From the NCBI GenBank assembly GCA_022376465.1, contig JACDTU010000026.1, positions 124,001 through 188,000 of the forward strand: a stretch of DNA of 64,000 nucleotides. The letters run 5' to 3'. The notes under the pieces are model-generated. The model did no database searches, had not been told where the DNA came from, and was given only the letters and a program-made list of their open reading frames with translations. Positions 1 through 11,435 of the stretch are shown piece after piece. Numbering within the stretch: the stretch's first letter is position 1; every line of letters starts with the position of its first letter. This stretch comes from Cubamyces lactineus (Eukaryota; Basidiomycota; Agaricomycetes; Polyporales; Polyporaceae). The translations under genes and the position numbers were made by a program.

Positions 1-1237
1 GTCTGCATGGCGATTCGCGTTCTCAATGCCGTGCAGCGCATCCGCACACGTCTGTCTCCGTCACGAGTTTCTTCAAGCACATCGATTGCGAACTACCCGA
101 ACCTCAACGCGCACGCCAACTGCTTATATGGTGTTCAAACCGAGCTATGAACGAGCTTTCAGATCAAAGCCCTCAACCGTCGTCTTCAAGACGAAAGTCG
201 ACGAATTCGGGCAAGGATCCACCACCGCTATCACCTTCTCAGGCGGACGTTTTGAAGCGGACGCAAGAGAATCTCATACGGATGATCGCAGAGAGGAAGG
301 TAGACACGAACGTCTATGGAGGGGCTGGTTCGCAGAGCGGAGATGGTCGGCCGTTACGGGAGAATGAGCAGAACGTGAAGAACCGTGCTCGGGAGGCGCG
401 GTTCAACGCCCACATCCAACAGTGCGTTACTCAACACTTTTTACGGTCGTGGTGCCGGGGCTGAACGCAAGGTTGGAACGTAGATCTAAACAAGAAGCAG
501 AGGCGTGGAAAGAGCTCTCGGATTCGTACGATGCCCATAGGAAAGCCGTGCACGCGGAGATGGAGAAGCGGAAACGAGCCCTTGCGACGTGGAAAGCTAA
601 GGGCAAAGAGCGGGCCACTGCAGAGGACTTGGATGAATGGGACGTCGAGAAGAGAGACCTGCCAACGGAGTTCCTGTCAAGTGGGAGCGTGGATCTTGCA
701 CGAGAACTCGTCTTCGGAGATGCGTCGAAACGAAATCCGCTGAGTGGCCGCTTGAAGGACTTGGAGTATACGGTACGTTATTCTTCCCATTTCTTCAGCC
801 CAGCTGGCTGATATTCTGCGAAGATGGACCGTGTGCACACCTTTGCGAATGCAGCGCTGCAGACCACTCGGGTAGCCGAGGATGATCTCGATCGACGCTT
901 TGCCCTGCTCAATATCTCCCTCACATCCCGATCACAGCCTGCACCTCCAGCCGCCCACAGCGATTCCGCCTCTCTCTCATCATATATCCCTCCTACGCAT
1001 CCGCGAGCCCCTGCGACAGATCCACAAGATCTCCTTCGTGCGCTATCTCGGATAGACGCAGAAAGGCCGCCGACCCAGGTTGGCGATGCAGCGCGTCGAG
1101 CTGTGCGCGAGGTACAGCGAGCGACGGACGCGTCCTCGGGCATGTCGGAACGACACCTCACAAACGTCCCCCCACCAACGCCCCGGAAACCCCCAGGAAC
1201 CCCCCGCCGCGCTACCACTCCTGGTAAAGGGCGATGA
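1..1237 (+). CDS. mis13: Kinetochore protein Mis13/Dsn1 (5' end outside window)
   Basis: Subunit of the Mis12/MIND kinetochore complex, which links centromeric chromatin to the Ndc80 complex. The frame is open from base 3, so the start lies upstream; 377 residues are visible. Exons are 1-421, 472-772 and 824-1237. The strongest sign is the segment LPEPQRARQLLIWC at about bases 90-135, typical of the Mis12-Mtw1 (MIS13) family. A charged, predicted coiled-coil middle and a basic Pro-rich tail (PPPTPRKPPGTPRR) follow, as in basidiomycete homologues. The introns are 50 and 51 bases and keep the frame. An ATG at 147 lies inside the conserved region and is not the true start. Seen: motif, splice sites, frame. 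Known: family role. Inferred: identity. Confidence 0.8.
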
Positions 1238-1795
1238 GACCCCTTTCGCTCTCATCCTACCCTCCTACCGCCGTGCTTTTTTACGACCAGCCTATTTAGT
1301 ACTGTAGTAGTCTCGTGTTCCCCACCGTTGCCACTTGTCCTTCATCCGCCTGTCTCGATTCGTTTTGTCCTGTCTTTCGTCGCTGTGCCTGGCTGCTTCC
1401 ATCTCGTTCGACCTTCCCGTACCCCCAGAAGATTGCTTGCAATTGTGTGTGTAGTACTGCGCCTGGACTTCAACGTCCCGCCGCTCATTAGGAACGGCGG
1501 GTACTAGTGCCGTATGTATTCTGTATTGGATATTCTTTTGAAGTCGAAACTCTCCTTGCTGACTGTTGGCTGGCCTCGTCGGATATGGGCTGACCTCAGA
1601 CGCCGAAACGCGCCTGTGCCGCGCAGGGTCATCCAAGCCGATGCTTTCTTCAACTTGCTCGCCGACCGTTTGTCCGTCACTCGAATACTGCCCGCACTGC
1701 TAGCTCGCAAGGTATCCACCGCAGCCAATTGCTCAACCTCCCCACTTTGTACGAATTCTAGCATCGGACGACAGGCACAGCTGCGAGTGGGGAGG
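1238..1795. other. Intergenic, mis13 to DHHC gene
   Basis: No convincing coding sequence. The frame of the next gene is open upstream of its chosen ATG from about 1514, but that stretch does not look like the family. It should hold the mis13 3' end and the promoter of the palmitoyltransferase. Confidence 0.5.
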
Positions 1796-3313
1796 ATGCC
1801 ACAGTGGTGTACGAGACAGGTCTTTCGCTGTTTCAAGTGCCTCGAACGCTTCGCGGACAGACTAACGGGTGCAGCGGGTCCTGTCTTCGTCACCCTTGCA
1901 GTGGGTCTGCTCTCGACGGGCTTGTTCTGCTTCGGTACGTCTGACGCCGCTTGAACTTCTGACGCCGTCCAGAGTAGGCAGCAAGCTAACGTGGCCAATA
2001 GTTGAGGTCATCTTGCCGTCACTGCCGTGGCCGTGGCTCACAACACCCATATGCCTTCTCATCGCGCTCAACCTGTTCGCGCACTACTACTACGTGTGTA
2101 CTATATCGCCGGGGTTCGTGAACGACCCTCCGCGCTCGCCCGGTACGGGGCTTCTCTGGGCGAAGAGGCGAGACGGCGCACGAGCGCGTCCGTTGACGGG
2201 TGTACGTTGGTCTGAGGACTTGCACGTCACGCGAGCGGCGACGTCGAGGTGTAGAAAGTGTGGGCAGACGAGACCCGAGGTATGTCCTGCGTGTATCGTT
2301 GTACTCTGAAGTGGACGAGGTGTGCTGAAGTACGCTTGTGAGAGGTCCCATCACTGTAGGATATGTAACCGCTGCGTGCTCAAGTACGACCACCATTGTC
2401 CAGTAAGTGCGCATCCTTCCCGTCATTATGTATTTTGTGAACTGAATTCTCCAACTGCAATAGTGTACGTGTACTCTACTCCCCAGACGCAGAAGCTGGC
2501 TTAAAGGGTCTTAAGGGATCAACCAGTGTGTCGGCCTCCATAATGAGCGGCACTTCGTACTCTTCATGTGAGTGCATTTAATAGGACAGAGAGACGGTGC
2601 CCTGAAATGTTCGCAGGGTGTACCTAGTCGTTGCTTCGTTCTGCTACGCGTTTTTTGGCTGGAAGCATGTTCTCGTTGGCCTGGGCTGGTTCAATGTGGG
2701 GTGCTACTTCCTACGCGCTCAAATGATGGCAATTGACTTGCAGTATTAATGCTAGGAACCATGGCCGCACTTCGCTCCGCCAATGGCGTTTCTCTTGACC
2801 TATATCTTGGCGGTGGTGCTCTGTCTCGCGGTCTCTGCTATGGCCGGCTGGCATTTATACATGGTCGCGGGTGGTGAAACGTCGGTCGAGACGCAGGATC
2901 ACGAACACTATCGCAAGATTGCGAAGCAGAGAGGAGAGGTACGTGCGGATCGCTATGTACCTGCTTTCGAGCACGGCTAACTTGATGTTAGACATTCGTC
3001 AACTGCTATGACCTAGGGTGAGTAGTTGCGAAGGCGATAAACCGACGCAATGCTCAACCACTATGTACCATGATGTAGCTGGCGGAAGAACCTCGAGTTG
3101 TTCTTCAATATTGGGCCAAACGGATAGTGAGTGTCGCTGCCTTCGAGCTGTGTAGCATAGCTAATGCCACGTAGCCCGACATACACTCTCTTACTCCCAC
3201 TCCGAATTGAGCCGTATACCGATGGTAGGGCTTGGGCTCGGAGACCTGGCATAGAGCAGCACCTAGGCGTTAGGCCAGGCGAGGAGCTCACTGACGAAGA
3301 CGACGAGAATTAG
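1796..3313 (+). CDS. DHHC palmitoyltransferase, apparent one-base frame break
   Basis: Integral membrane S-acyltransferase that attaches palmitate to cysteines. Nine exons fit: 1796-1934, 2002-2279, 2343-2402, 2516-2567, 2617-2695, 2756-2938, 2992-3017, 3079-3126, 3175-3313. The Cys-rich domain (CRKCGQTRPE, RSHHCRICNRC, YDHHCP) is followed by INQCVGLHNERHF. Four hydrophobic segments lie two on each side, as is usual. After DHHCP at the exon 3/4 border the expected Trp codon lacks its T: the exons sum to 1004 bases and one more base would give 334 codons plus stop. No GT-AG pair I tried restores the frame. This is either a real lesion, a sequencing error or unusual splicing. The donor at 2696 (GTGGGG) is weak. 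Confidence 0.8.
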
Positions 3314-3761
3314 CGCTCTACTGGTCCTCTGCTTGGTTTACAGCAAATTGTGTTCATCTCGGTTGTGCTATACAGTAAGTGGGATTTCACGTCTTCGCCG
3401 TATGATGACAACCTGCCGGGGCCATACGACCCTTCGGAGTGCTCGGCAACCTGCTATGCAGGCTTGCTAGCGGCACTCGGGAAGGAGAATGACTTACGTC
3501 CGGCTTATTCGATGCGAGTGCAAAAGCCTCGTAATCTACCGCTGACCTTTCTAAAACGATGTCCTCGATCCTCAACATACTAATCGCATTTTCCTACCTC
3601 CAGGCATTGTTGAATACTGCTGTCGAATGAACTTGATTTCCTGGTAATTTATTAGCACACATTTCGGCCATTTGGGCATTGTATGGACGTCCGATGTATA
3701 GAGTGAGGGGGCATTATATGAGCAGTAAGGATACACATCGCATATGGGAGGAAGTAATCTC
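3314..3761. other. Intergenic between convergent genes
   Basis: Lies between the stop codons of the palmitoyltransferase and naa20. Only short open frames without recognisable domains; probably 3' untranslated sequence of both genes. Confidence 0.5.
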
Positions 3762-4566
3762 TCAGGGTACTTCGTGTGCGCTGACCGTGATGTCTCGGCC
3801 ATTCGCTCGTACAGATCGTCGCATGCTGTCGCGTGGTAATGGTTTCCGCATGTCTGCCGATCCGCATGGGAGGCATCAGCATCACTCGCGCTCTTGTACC
3901 GCAATCGCACAGAAATTTACGCACCGAATCCATCCTCCTCGTCTCGCGGGTTGAGCCCCAGCCCGAGATTGCTGTAGTACTCCTTCACGCGCCGGTACAC
4001 GCTGTACCCGAAGCCCTCGTACATGTTGATCGCGGCGGTGTTCACGCAGCGCACGTATAGGTCGACAAAGTAGCCACGGTAGTTCTCGTCCGACACTTGC
4101 TCGAGCCAGGCCATGAACTTGCGCGAGAGCCCGAGTCGGCGGTACTCGGGAGCGACGCTCAGCGCGGTGACGTGCCCATGCCGCTCGGTGCCTGCGCCCT
4201 CAGCCTTGCCCATGACTATGCGATACAGTAGATATGAGACGGGAGTATTGTGTGAAGGAGCAACGAGGGGAACTTGCCGTAGCCCATGATGCGGCCTTGA
4301 GGTGTCTCCTGGACGGCGCACATGTCTGGCCAACGAGAGAAATAGCCCAAGTAGAAGTTGATAGCATACTGAATGCCGCATCATTCAGTACTGAGGCTCT
4401 CGTAGTGGACAAATAGGTCAGATACGCACAGTCTCTGTCCACAGGTCAAGGTTTCTGCATAGACGATCTGTGTCAATGCGGCACATCGAGACGGACAGAT
4501 GTGTAGTACTCACATATGGTTGAATTTGAACATATCAGTCGCTCGGAAAGGCCGCAGAACGCTCAT
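3762..4566 (-). CDS. naa20: NatB N-terminal acetyltransferase catalytic subunit
   Basis: GNAT-fold enzyme that acetylates the N-terminus of proteins starting Met-Asp/Glu/Asn, at the ribosome, together with Naa25. Exons (minus): 4566-4514, 4454-4430, 4368-4278, 4215-3925, 3853-3762; total 184 codons including stop, giving 183 residues (human NAA20 has 178). It begins MSVLRPFRATDMFKFNHI. The acetyl-CoA loop region HGHVTALSVAPEYRRLGLS and the C-terminal DMRKPLPRD block are conserved. The third intron is GC-AG (donor GCAAGT). Reading past the GTGCGT donor at 3924 would end the protein early and lose the conserved C-terminus, so the last exon is real. It shares a divergent intergenic region with the F-box-like gene. 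Confidence 0.93.
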
Positions 4567-5130
4567 GGTGGCCCAGACGGATATTTTGCGGGTGTAGAGG
4601 AGGTAGGCGTGGTGGAGACAGAAGTCAGTGAATGGACTGGGCTTGGCTAGCATGAATGCGAGCTTGCCCGACGTAATGACTTGGTTCGGTGTGGTAATAC
4701 AAACCGAACTAATTGGCATAAACGCCTGCTCTATGCACAGTAAGTAATGACGAGATTAATTGAACCAATGCGCCGTTGAGGGGTCTAGACCTTCAGATGC
4801 AGCTATACCTCACTGCGTCCTTACACATCTTGTTCTTCATCCATTCCCTGCGACGAAGATCCTCTTGTTGAACCCAGGATCCCTCGCCTCGCTGCAACAC
4901 TCAAAATGTCCCCCTTGGAATCTCAAAAGAGTCAGCCTTCGTTTCCGCTAGTCTTCAGGGTCCTGAGCTCGTAATATTTGCTGACGTGAACCCACATACG
5001 GTGAACGCGTGCATATTCTCTCGAGCTTGGCCATCAACGCTCGCCTTGGGATCTTCATCGCCTTCAGCAAAGACCTCCTCAGTCTATGTTCTTTCCCTTC
5101 CTGACTGAATCTACATCGCCTGGAATTCCC
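4567..5130. other. Divergent promoter region
   Basis: Sits between the starts of naa20 (-) and the F-box-like gene (+). No gene recognised. A second in-frame ATG at 5086 could extend the F-box-like protein by 15 residues. Confidence 0.45.
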
Positions 5131-6850
5131 ATGTCTACCGCTGTTGATCGGGCTTTGCAAGTCGAGGAGATCCTTGGCACCGTCTTCCGACACCTTTCGC
5201 CCTATGTGTGGGATCGCAAAGCCGTCCTCACTCTTGCCAACCGCGTGAACCTCAATCATGGCAAAGATTTCTCTCACTTGGGCGTGGACGCGCTCCCTTG
5301 CATGGAGAATCAGACAGCTCTGGTGCAGTGTGCTCGCGTGTCTAGGACGATCGGCCCTCATGCACTCAGGGTCCTCTGGAGAACATTACCTGACATTCGG
5401 CCATTGCTGCATTTGTTGAACGTAATGGGTTTCTCATATGGTGATTTGGCTTCTGGCACGCCTTTTCATGTGAGTACCGAGGCTTTACTCATCAACACGT
5501 CTGACTGAGTCGTCTATCAAGACGTTCCCGAGTACTATCGAACTTCCTCCTGGCGAATGGAAATGGCGGCGGTACCGCTGGTATGCATCCTGCGTCATTG
5601 GAGTTCGATCTGCTATCGACTACGAGGCCCTCGAGGCATGGTCGGACCTAGGCGGGCCTCCCCTACTACCCAAGCTACAAAGCGCACGATTCAGGATTGA
5701 CCCTCGTTCATACAACCGCACGCTCAGATTGCTCACGTCATCTATCCGGGATCTCAGTATCAACTTCGACTCCACGAGTAGCCGTCACTGGGAGGCGTCT
5801 CGGTACACTACCACCGACGTTCTGACAGCTGCAGCACGCCTAGCACCCGCCGTTGAAATGTTGAACATCACCTTCAGGGTCCCTCCCAAGGATCTATGTC
5901 CGGTACTCCCTCGATTCTCTCATCTCCGCATCTTAGTGGTGACCGGGTGGATGACGCCTTCACTCCATGAAGCTATCGAGTTGCTTGAGCATTTGGAGGT
6001 GTTGTACGTCAAGCTCTACTGGACGCGGAATGCTGAGCCCAGCATGCGGAATCTGCCTACTCGGCGATGTCACATGGTGAAGACTTTGGTCGTACTCACG
6101 CTATCCGAGCCTATCACCTGGGCGCTCCAGTCAACAGAGTTCCCACTTGTCGAGACTGTGCGACTCGAAGTGTGGCCGCATTCAAGCGACGCGACGGACA
6201 TGCTAACCCACGTCATGGCGACCCTGCGTGATAACGCGCCCAAGATGCGCACCCTCACGCTTACCACTCGTTCCGCCTTCACTCATGGGGACCGACCCCC
6301 TCCACGACTCGTCACGGTCATCGAGCCGCTCCTTCAGCATTCCATGCTGGAGACGCTCTCTATCACGTTGAAGGACAACTACGCCTTTGCGCTCACCCGT
6401 GACGATATACTGTCCATCTCCTCTGCATGGCCGAACATTGTTAACCTCACCCTCGCACATGCCCCGACACGCAACGACGATGCGCTGCCCCCCGTGACGA
6501 CCTTCCTCGAACTCGTCAACGCATTGCCGCAATTGCAGACCCTCGTCCTCTGTGCCCGGTTCGACTGCACTGGACGTGATAACTGGCGAGATGCGTCGAT
6601 ACCGGCGCATCCACTCCGTCAGCTATTCCTGGGCCTAGATACGGAGACCGGTTCTTACCGCCCGGACAAGACTTGGCGTGCTCTTGCTGCAGTGCTCGAC
6701 CGCTGTTTCCCCAATCTGGAGTTGAAGCATGATCTCGTTCAGCCCGAGGCTGTCGGTACACAGGCGATGGAGACTTGGCAGGGTGTGCTGTATCATCTGC
6801 AAGACGTTCGCAGCGGCGGGAGGAGGTCGCTGAGTCCTCCGGAGTTTTGA
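5131..6850 (+). CDS. F-box/LRR-like protein
   Basis: Two exons (5131-5469, 5522-6850) give 555 residues; the intron has donor GTGAGT and keeps phase 0. The N-terminal 60-70 residues (VEEILGTVFRHLSPYVWDRK, then NQTALVQCARVSRTIGPHAL, then RVLWRTLPDIRPLLHLL) resemble the degenerate F-box found in large Agaricomycete families. The rest is a run of leucine-rich segments such as PNIVNLTLAHAP and LPQLQTLVLCARF, as in F-box/LRR substrate adaptors of SCF ubiquitin ligases. A short intron might instead be removed around 5247-5310, where the N-terminus fits less well. Membership is inferred; the substrate is unknown. Confidence 0.7.
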
Positions 6851-8924
6851 GGTGAGTCGTTAACATCATTCATTTCTACTCATCGCAGCTCAGCGAATTA
6901 CTACCAGATATTTGAAGATATGATGGTATGAAGAGTTTCTGATTCCGGACTTCCCCGTTACGTAGGCTCTGTCTTGTATACATACTTCATGACCCGATAC
7001 ATGGTATTCATCTGTCTCAAGTGGCTAGTGCGTCCTGAGGACAAGTAACTAGCGTCGTCGCGCTAACCTTGTTGTGTTACAGTCGCTCAAGGCTATCGGG
7101 AATGCTAACAAGGTCAGTTGGGAGCACCTCGACTTTGTTAGGCTGCATCGTGGAATGTCAGCGGGGTGAGGCGACGGCTGAACGTCTCGGTGGAAGTTGA
7201 AAAGGCAGTGATGATCGTCTTGCTCCCGTCAACCTTCTTTCCTCAGGAATTGTCTCGGGCCTATATACTGCTGAACAGAACAGCTGCATAGAGGTTGGTG
7301 AGCCCCGCTCCACCCCGTAAGGATGTACTACTGTGGCACCACCGCCACAGGCGTTCAGTATACCACTGCATAAGCGCCCAATATCACCCGGCGTTGAATC
7401 CATGACATACCTGCGCGGACCATACAAGAGGCTCCCTGTGAATTGTTACAAGACGGTCAGGGGTCAATATGCCTCTGTACGAACATGGCGTTCGTTGGGC
7501 TCAAATCCCCCGGGTTGAACGGCTCAAGGAAGGCGAACTTTGACGACGCCGAGCACCTCTCAAATTCCGGTGGGAATGTGTTGAACGACTCGGAGCGGCT
7601 CACCGTCCAATCTCGTTGGTCTTGCGTTTATCAAGAGCGCATCCCGTGTCATGAATGGCAGAGTATTGATCATGATGGGTGTCCGGGGCGCTAGGTGTGT
7701 GGGTCAGCTGGTATGGGCGTGTGCTGCGTGCGGCGTATTGAACACATTTTCAGTCACATACCACAGAAGCCAAAGCTTTGCCAACATGCACTCAGCGTCT
7801 TACAGTGATGTTGAATGTCAGTCGTAAATTGTTACCCGGCATCCTCCAGCACGCAACCACAAGGGTCAAGACCTATAATATTAATCTGAGGTCATTGAAT
7901 CATCGCTCGGTAGGTAGTAGTAACACGAGTGACCCGCCAATCTACCTCACCGTCTGATAGTAGGGTTCTGTCATGGCCACATAGACATACATACAACTAG
8001 GGCTCGTCCTGAAAGTGGTACACCGCTCTCCCCGCTCGCTCGCCCCCGCGGAATTTTGCATACCCACAACTTCGCATGGACGCCCCGCAGAATAAGCCTG
8101 CTTCCTCTTCTTCCTCTTGCACCTGCACAACCTCGCCGGAGGCTGAAGAAGCTCGTTCATCGAACGACACGAATATTGGGGTGCGTACCACTTCCGTACC
8201 ATCTACAATGCTGAACATGACAATCACGAGGGAATTTCAGGCAGGAAACGAGCCTGCACCTACCGAGGCCTCGGCCGAGGTTGCAGGCTGGGCTGCGGCA
8301 GCTGAACGTACGTCACTAAGTTCACACTTCGTGCTGCGCGGCAGAACGCAGTAGTACTCACACAGCCCTCGCGTGGCATTCCTGGTCATCGTAGCGCATA
8401 TGCGCACTACCACGCGAACTAAGGAACCGCACGGCGATTGGTCCGCGAGCCTGAACAATTACTGCCAGACAAACAGACACACATTGTTCTGGGCAAACGC
8501 CCAAACAGGGCCGATGCACACACCGACACACACAGTGTACGTTCACAGTAAGCACTGGCATGAGCTCGTTACTCCCGAGCAGAGCAGCGTTTTGATCTAC
8601 GAACTGGAATACTTGGTGTGGTAATCGACGGTATTGAGCGTGGACGGGGAAGTGCGCGGGCAGCGAGACAAGCCAGGGAAATAGCAGCAGAGATGGCTCT
8701 CCAAGCTATGTGGAGCCTCAGATAGTGTATGGTCGCACCGCACGACTGCACAGAAAATCGCCGTCGTAGAGCACCGTGCACTGCCAATCCCACGACATAG
8801 TCCACCAACGATACATACATAACGCACACATTCTCTTTCCAATAACATCTTACACACAAATCCTGTACACACCGCCCAAAACATTGTTTCCTCGCTTCCC
8901 TTCCGTCCTGCCATCCCCGCCCAC
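6851..8924. other. No gene recognised
   Basis: About 2.1 kb between the F-box-like gene and the 3' end of the epimerase. It holds only short open frames, including a 92-codon frame at 8076-8354 rich in Ser and Glu, with no known domain and no convincing spliced extension. Confidence 0.4.
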
Positions 8925-10806
8925 TCAAGCAGAGACCGCGGCGCCATCCCGGTACCACACGTCCATGCGCACAAAGTTGTTGTACACCTCCCCGGACGCG
9001 AGGAGCGTGTCCTCGCCCGTCGGCCCGCGCGTCTGCGGGTGGATCCACGCCGCGAGCGGTGCGTGGAACTCGAGGAACGCGGCAGCTGCACACACGGACA
9101 AACGGACAAGATGCATGTAAGTCGTCGTCGAACGCGCGGGAGGGCACTGGAGAGAGAGGACGAGAGGAAGAGAGAAGGGGGACGTACTGCCTGGGGGGTA
9201 GCCGTCGCCGACGGCGCCGGAGCCGCCGTGGATCTTCTTCCGCGCGCCCTTCTCGGGCACTGACAGGTTGTTGGAGTAGAATTGCACGCCGGGCTCTGTG
9301 GACATGGAGATTCAGTCCGAACATTCGACGAATATCCGGGAAATGCCAGATGGAGGGAGACGTACGGTTCGTTGCGAAGCCTACGCGGAGACCGCTCTTG
9401 CCACCGGCGAGGGAGGCGACCTCCTCCGCTGCCGGGCCGTCGCGCGACAGTGCTGCGCCGACGAGGTCGAGCTCGGGCTTGAGTTCCGAGGCGGGCATGA
9501 TCGAGGGCGGTGGAGGCGCCGAGCGGGCAGAGAACACGTAGAACTCGTCTATACCAGTCGAAATCAATCGTAGTAGCATTGTTCCAGGAAAGACGATGAG
9601 AAAGCAGAAGATTCGAATCACAGTCAGCTATGTCACGTACTGGCCTCCCAAGTAATCAGGCAGGGAAAGCGCGTACCGTATCCACGCTCGGGGAAGCGCT
9701 CGCCAATGCGTCCCGAGGCCTTCTCTGCGTGGGCGTGGTGGGTACCAGTGACGGGGAGCAGCGTCCCGGTCGACAGGCCTTCTGCGTTGAGCTCGATGGT
9801 ATGATCAGCCTGGATGTACCGGGCGGCGGTCAATTACACAAACAATGATGTAATCGCAAGTGCGCGACGCGCCTTTATGGAAATCGTGTGATCCTTTACG
9901 CTCAGGCTATCGGGCCCGTCTTGAAGAGACGCGTCGAGGTTGAATCCCCAGTGCTGTCATGGCAGAGCGCACGTATGACGCGACGATACGCAATGAGAAG
10001 GCCAATTGATGTTGAGGATCGCGAACGATAAGCCCGAGAGTACGGAGTGGTACGTACCTGCGTCAAGTTAATGGGTGTGACCTTGTTCTCATCCAGGAGC
10101 TTCGCGCGGTAGACGAGGAGCACACTACCGAGGTTCCATTCCTTCTTGCCATCTGCGGTCTGGCCGGGACCGCCTTCAGGCTGCGCGAGGCCAACAAGAG
10201 CCTCAATGAGGAGCCGGCCGGGGTATCCTTCCTCCCCGTCTTCCGATATGCGCCTGAAGATGATAGAAGTAGGGAGACGCGTCTGGACCGTCGCAATCTC
10301 AGCAGGGGTAAAGAGCTCCGCAGCGGACGGGTCGGGGAGTGGCTCCCATGGGTATGCGTCGAAGCCCTTGGGGCCGCCGTGCAAGGAGACGGTGGGAGCT
10401 TCGTTGGGCTTGGGAGCGACTACGGAGTTGATGCCGTTGCGCTCGATGGCGAAGGAGCCGACGGGGAGGCGGTTGGCGTAGCGGCCGATGATTGTGTTGG
10501 TGTACTTCTGAGTAATGTGACCGGTGGGGTCCTCGGGGCCGATGAGGATATCGTGGGTCTGAGAGAAGTCAGCCAGACGCTGGGCTGTCAGGCAGAAGGA
10601 GATAGCACCTTGCCATCTGCCTGCACAAAGAGGCGATGGAGGGTGAGCCCTGCGGGGAGGACCTGCAGATGTCCCGGCGGTGGCGTCAGTGGTGGGCAAT
10701 ATGTCGGGAATTACAACATGCACGGTACCTCGAGTGCGAGCGATGGGGTAAAGGAGGGAAGAGTGAGGAGAATGGGGTTAAAGGACGGGTCAGAAGGGTC
10801 AGCCAT
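8925..10806 (-). CDS. Aldose 1-epimerase (galactose mutarotase)
   Basis: Interconverts the alpha and beta anomers of galactose and glucose, the entry step of the Leloir pathway. Eight exons (minus): 10806-10729, 10662-10609, 10558-10058, 9953-9873, 9809-9677, 9548-9366, 9295-9188, 9085-8925; 433 codons including stop. Motifs: GRYANRLPVGSF, the first active-site His in SLHGGPKGFDAYPWE, the second in NLTQHWGFNLDAS, PGVQFYSNNL, and the likely catalytic Glu in AFLEFHAPLAAW. The fourth intron appears to be GC-AG (donor GCGCGT at 9872). Start chosen at MADPSDPSF. A galactokinase lies about 33 kb away, not adjacent. The 629-base divergent region is shared with an MDR gene. Confidence 0.88.
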
Positions 10807-11435
10807 TGGGATGGGTATGAGAGTGCGAGGGAGGAGAAAGGCAGACAAGCACACACGATCACTGTCCTCCACATTTCAGTCAGTCATTCCGAGATTGTCG
10901 CAGTCCCGGTCCGACCCACTCTGAGGCCCGCGGTCCGGTGCCTTCATCTTATCTTCCCCTTGCCATCTCCGAGGTTTTCGCCCGTCCTCTTATGACGATC
11001 GCAGAGCTCTCGCACAGCACCCTTTCGTGTCGTTCATAAACACCTGCAGACAGACAGACTTGTGTACGCATACATATTGTCTCCGTGGGTCACTGAGCTA
11101 AAGCAGGCTCGGTCTCCAAGCCAGATGAAATACGTTCCTCTCGCTTATTCACCTTTCCCGCTACGCCAGATGGCGTCACCTCCAGATCGCTCTCAGGCCT
11201 CCCAGCGATCGCAGCGACGTCCGCAACTCTCGAAAGCTCCATCGCCAGCTTACACATCCGTCCAGAAATTCTGCTCGACAAGACCCACCACAGCTTCCGA
11301 CCATGAGAGAACGCCTCACGCACCGTATATATACCCCCGTCACAACTTGAACCTTCATACATAGCACAGTACCACTTCGCTCACACCCTCCACGCAACTC
11401 GCACGTCTTATCACCTGCAGAACATTTCGTTGACT
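10807..11435. other. Divergent promoter, epimerase and MDR gene
   Basis: No coding sequence recognised. It holds a clear TATA element near 11326 serving the rightward gene. Confidence 0.5.
11326..11333 (+). promoter_or_regulatory. TATA box of the lone MDR gene
   Basis: TATATATA, about 103 bases before the ATG at 11436. The array copies of this family have AT-rich elements at similar distances. Confidence 0.5.

Noticed and set aside
8076..8354. 92-codon plus-strand frame rich in Ser, Glu and Ala
   Set aside because: No domain, no spliced extension, low-complexity composition; not called as a gene.
9902..10723. Single long minus-strand frame taken as a whole gene
   Set aside because: Part of it is intron read-through; the spliced eight-exon epimerase model explains conserved segments on both sides.
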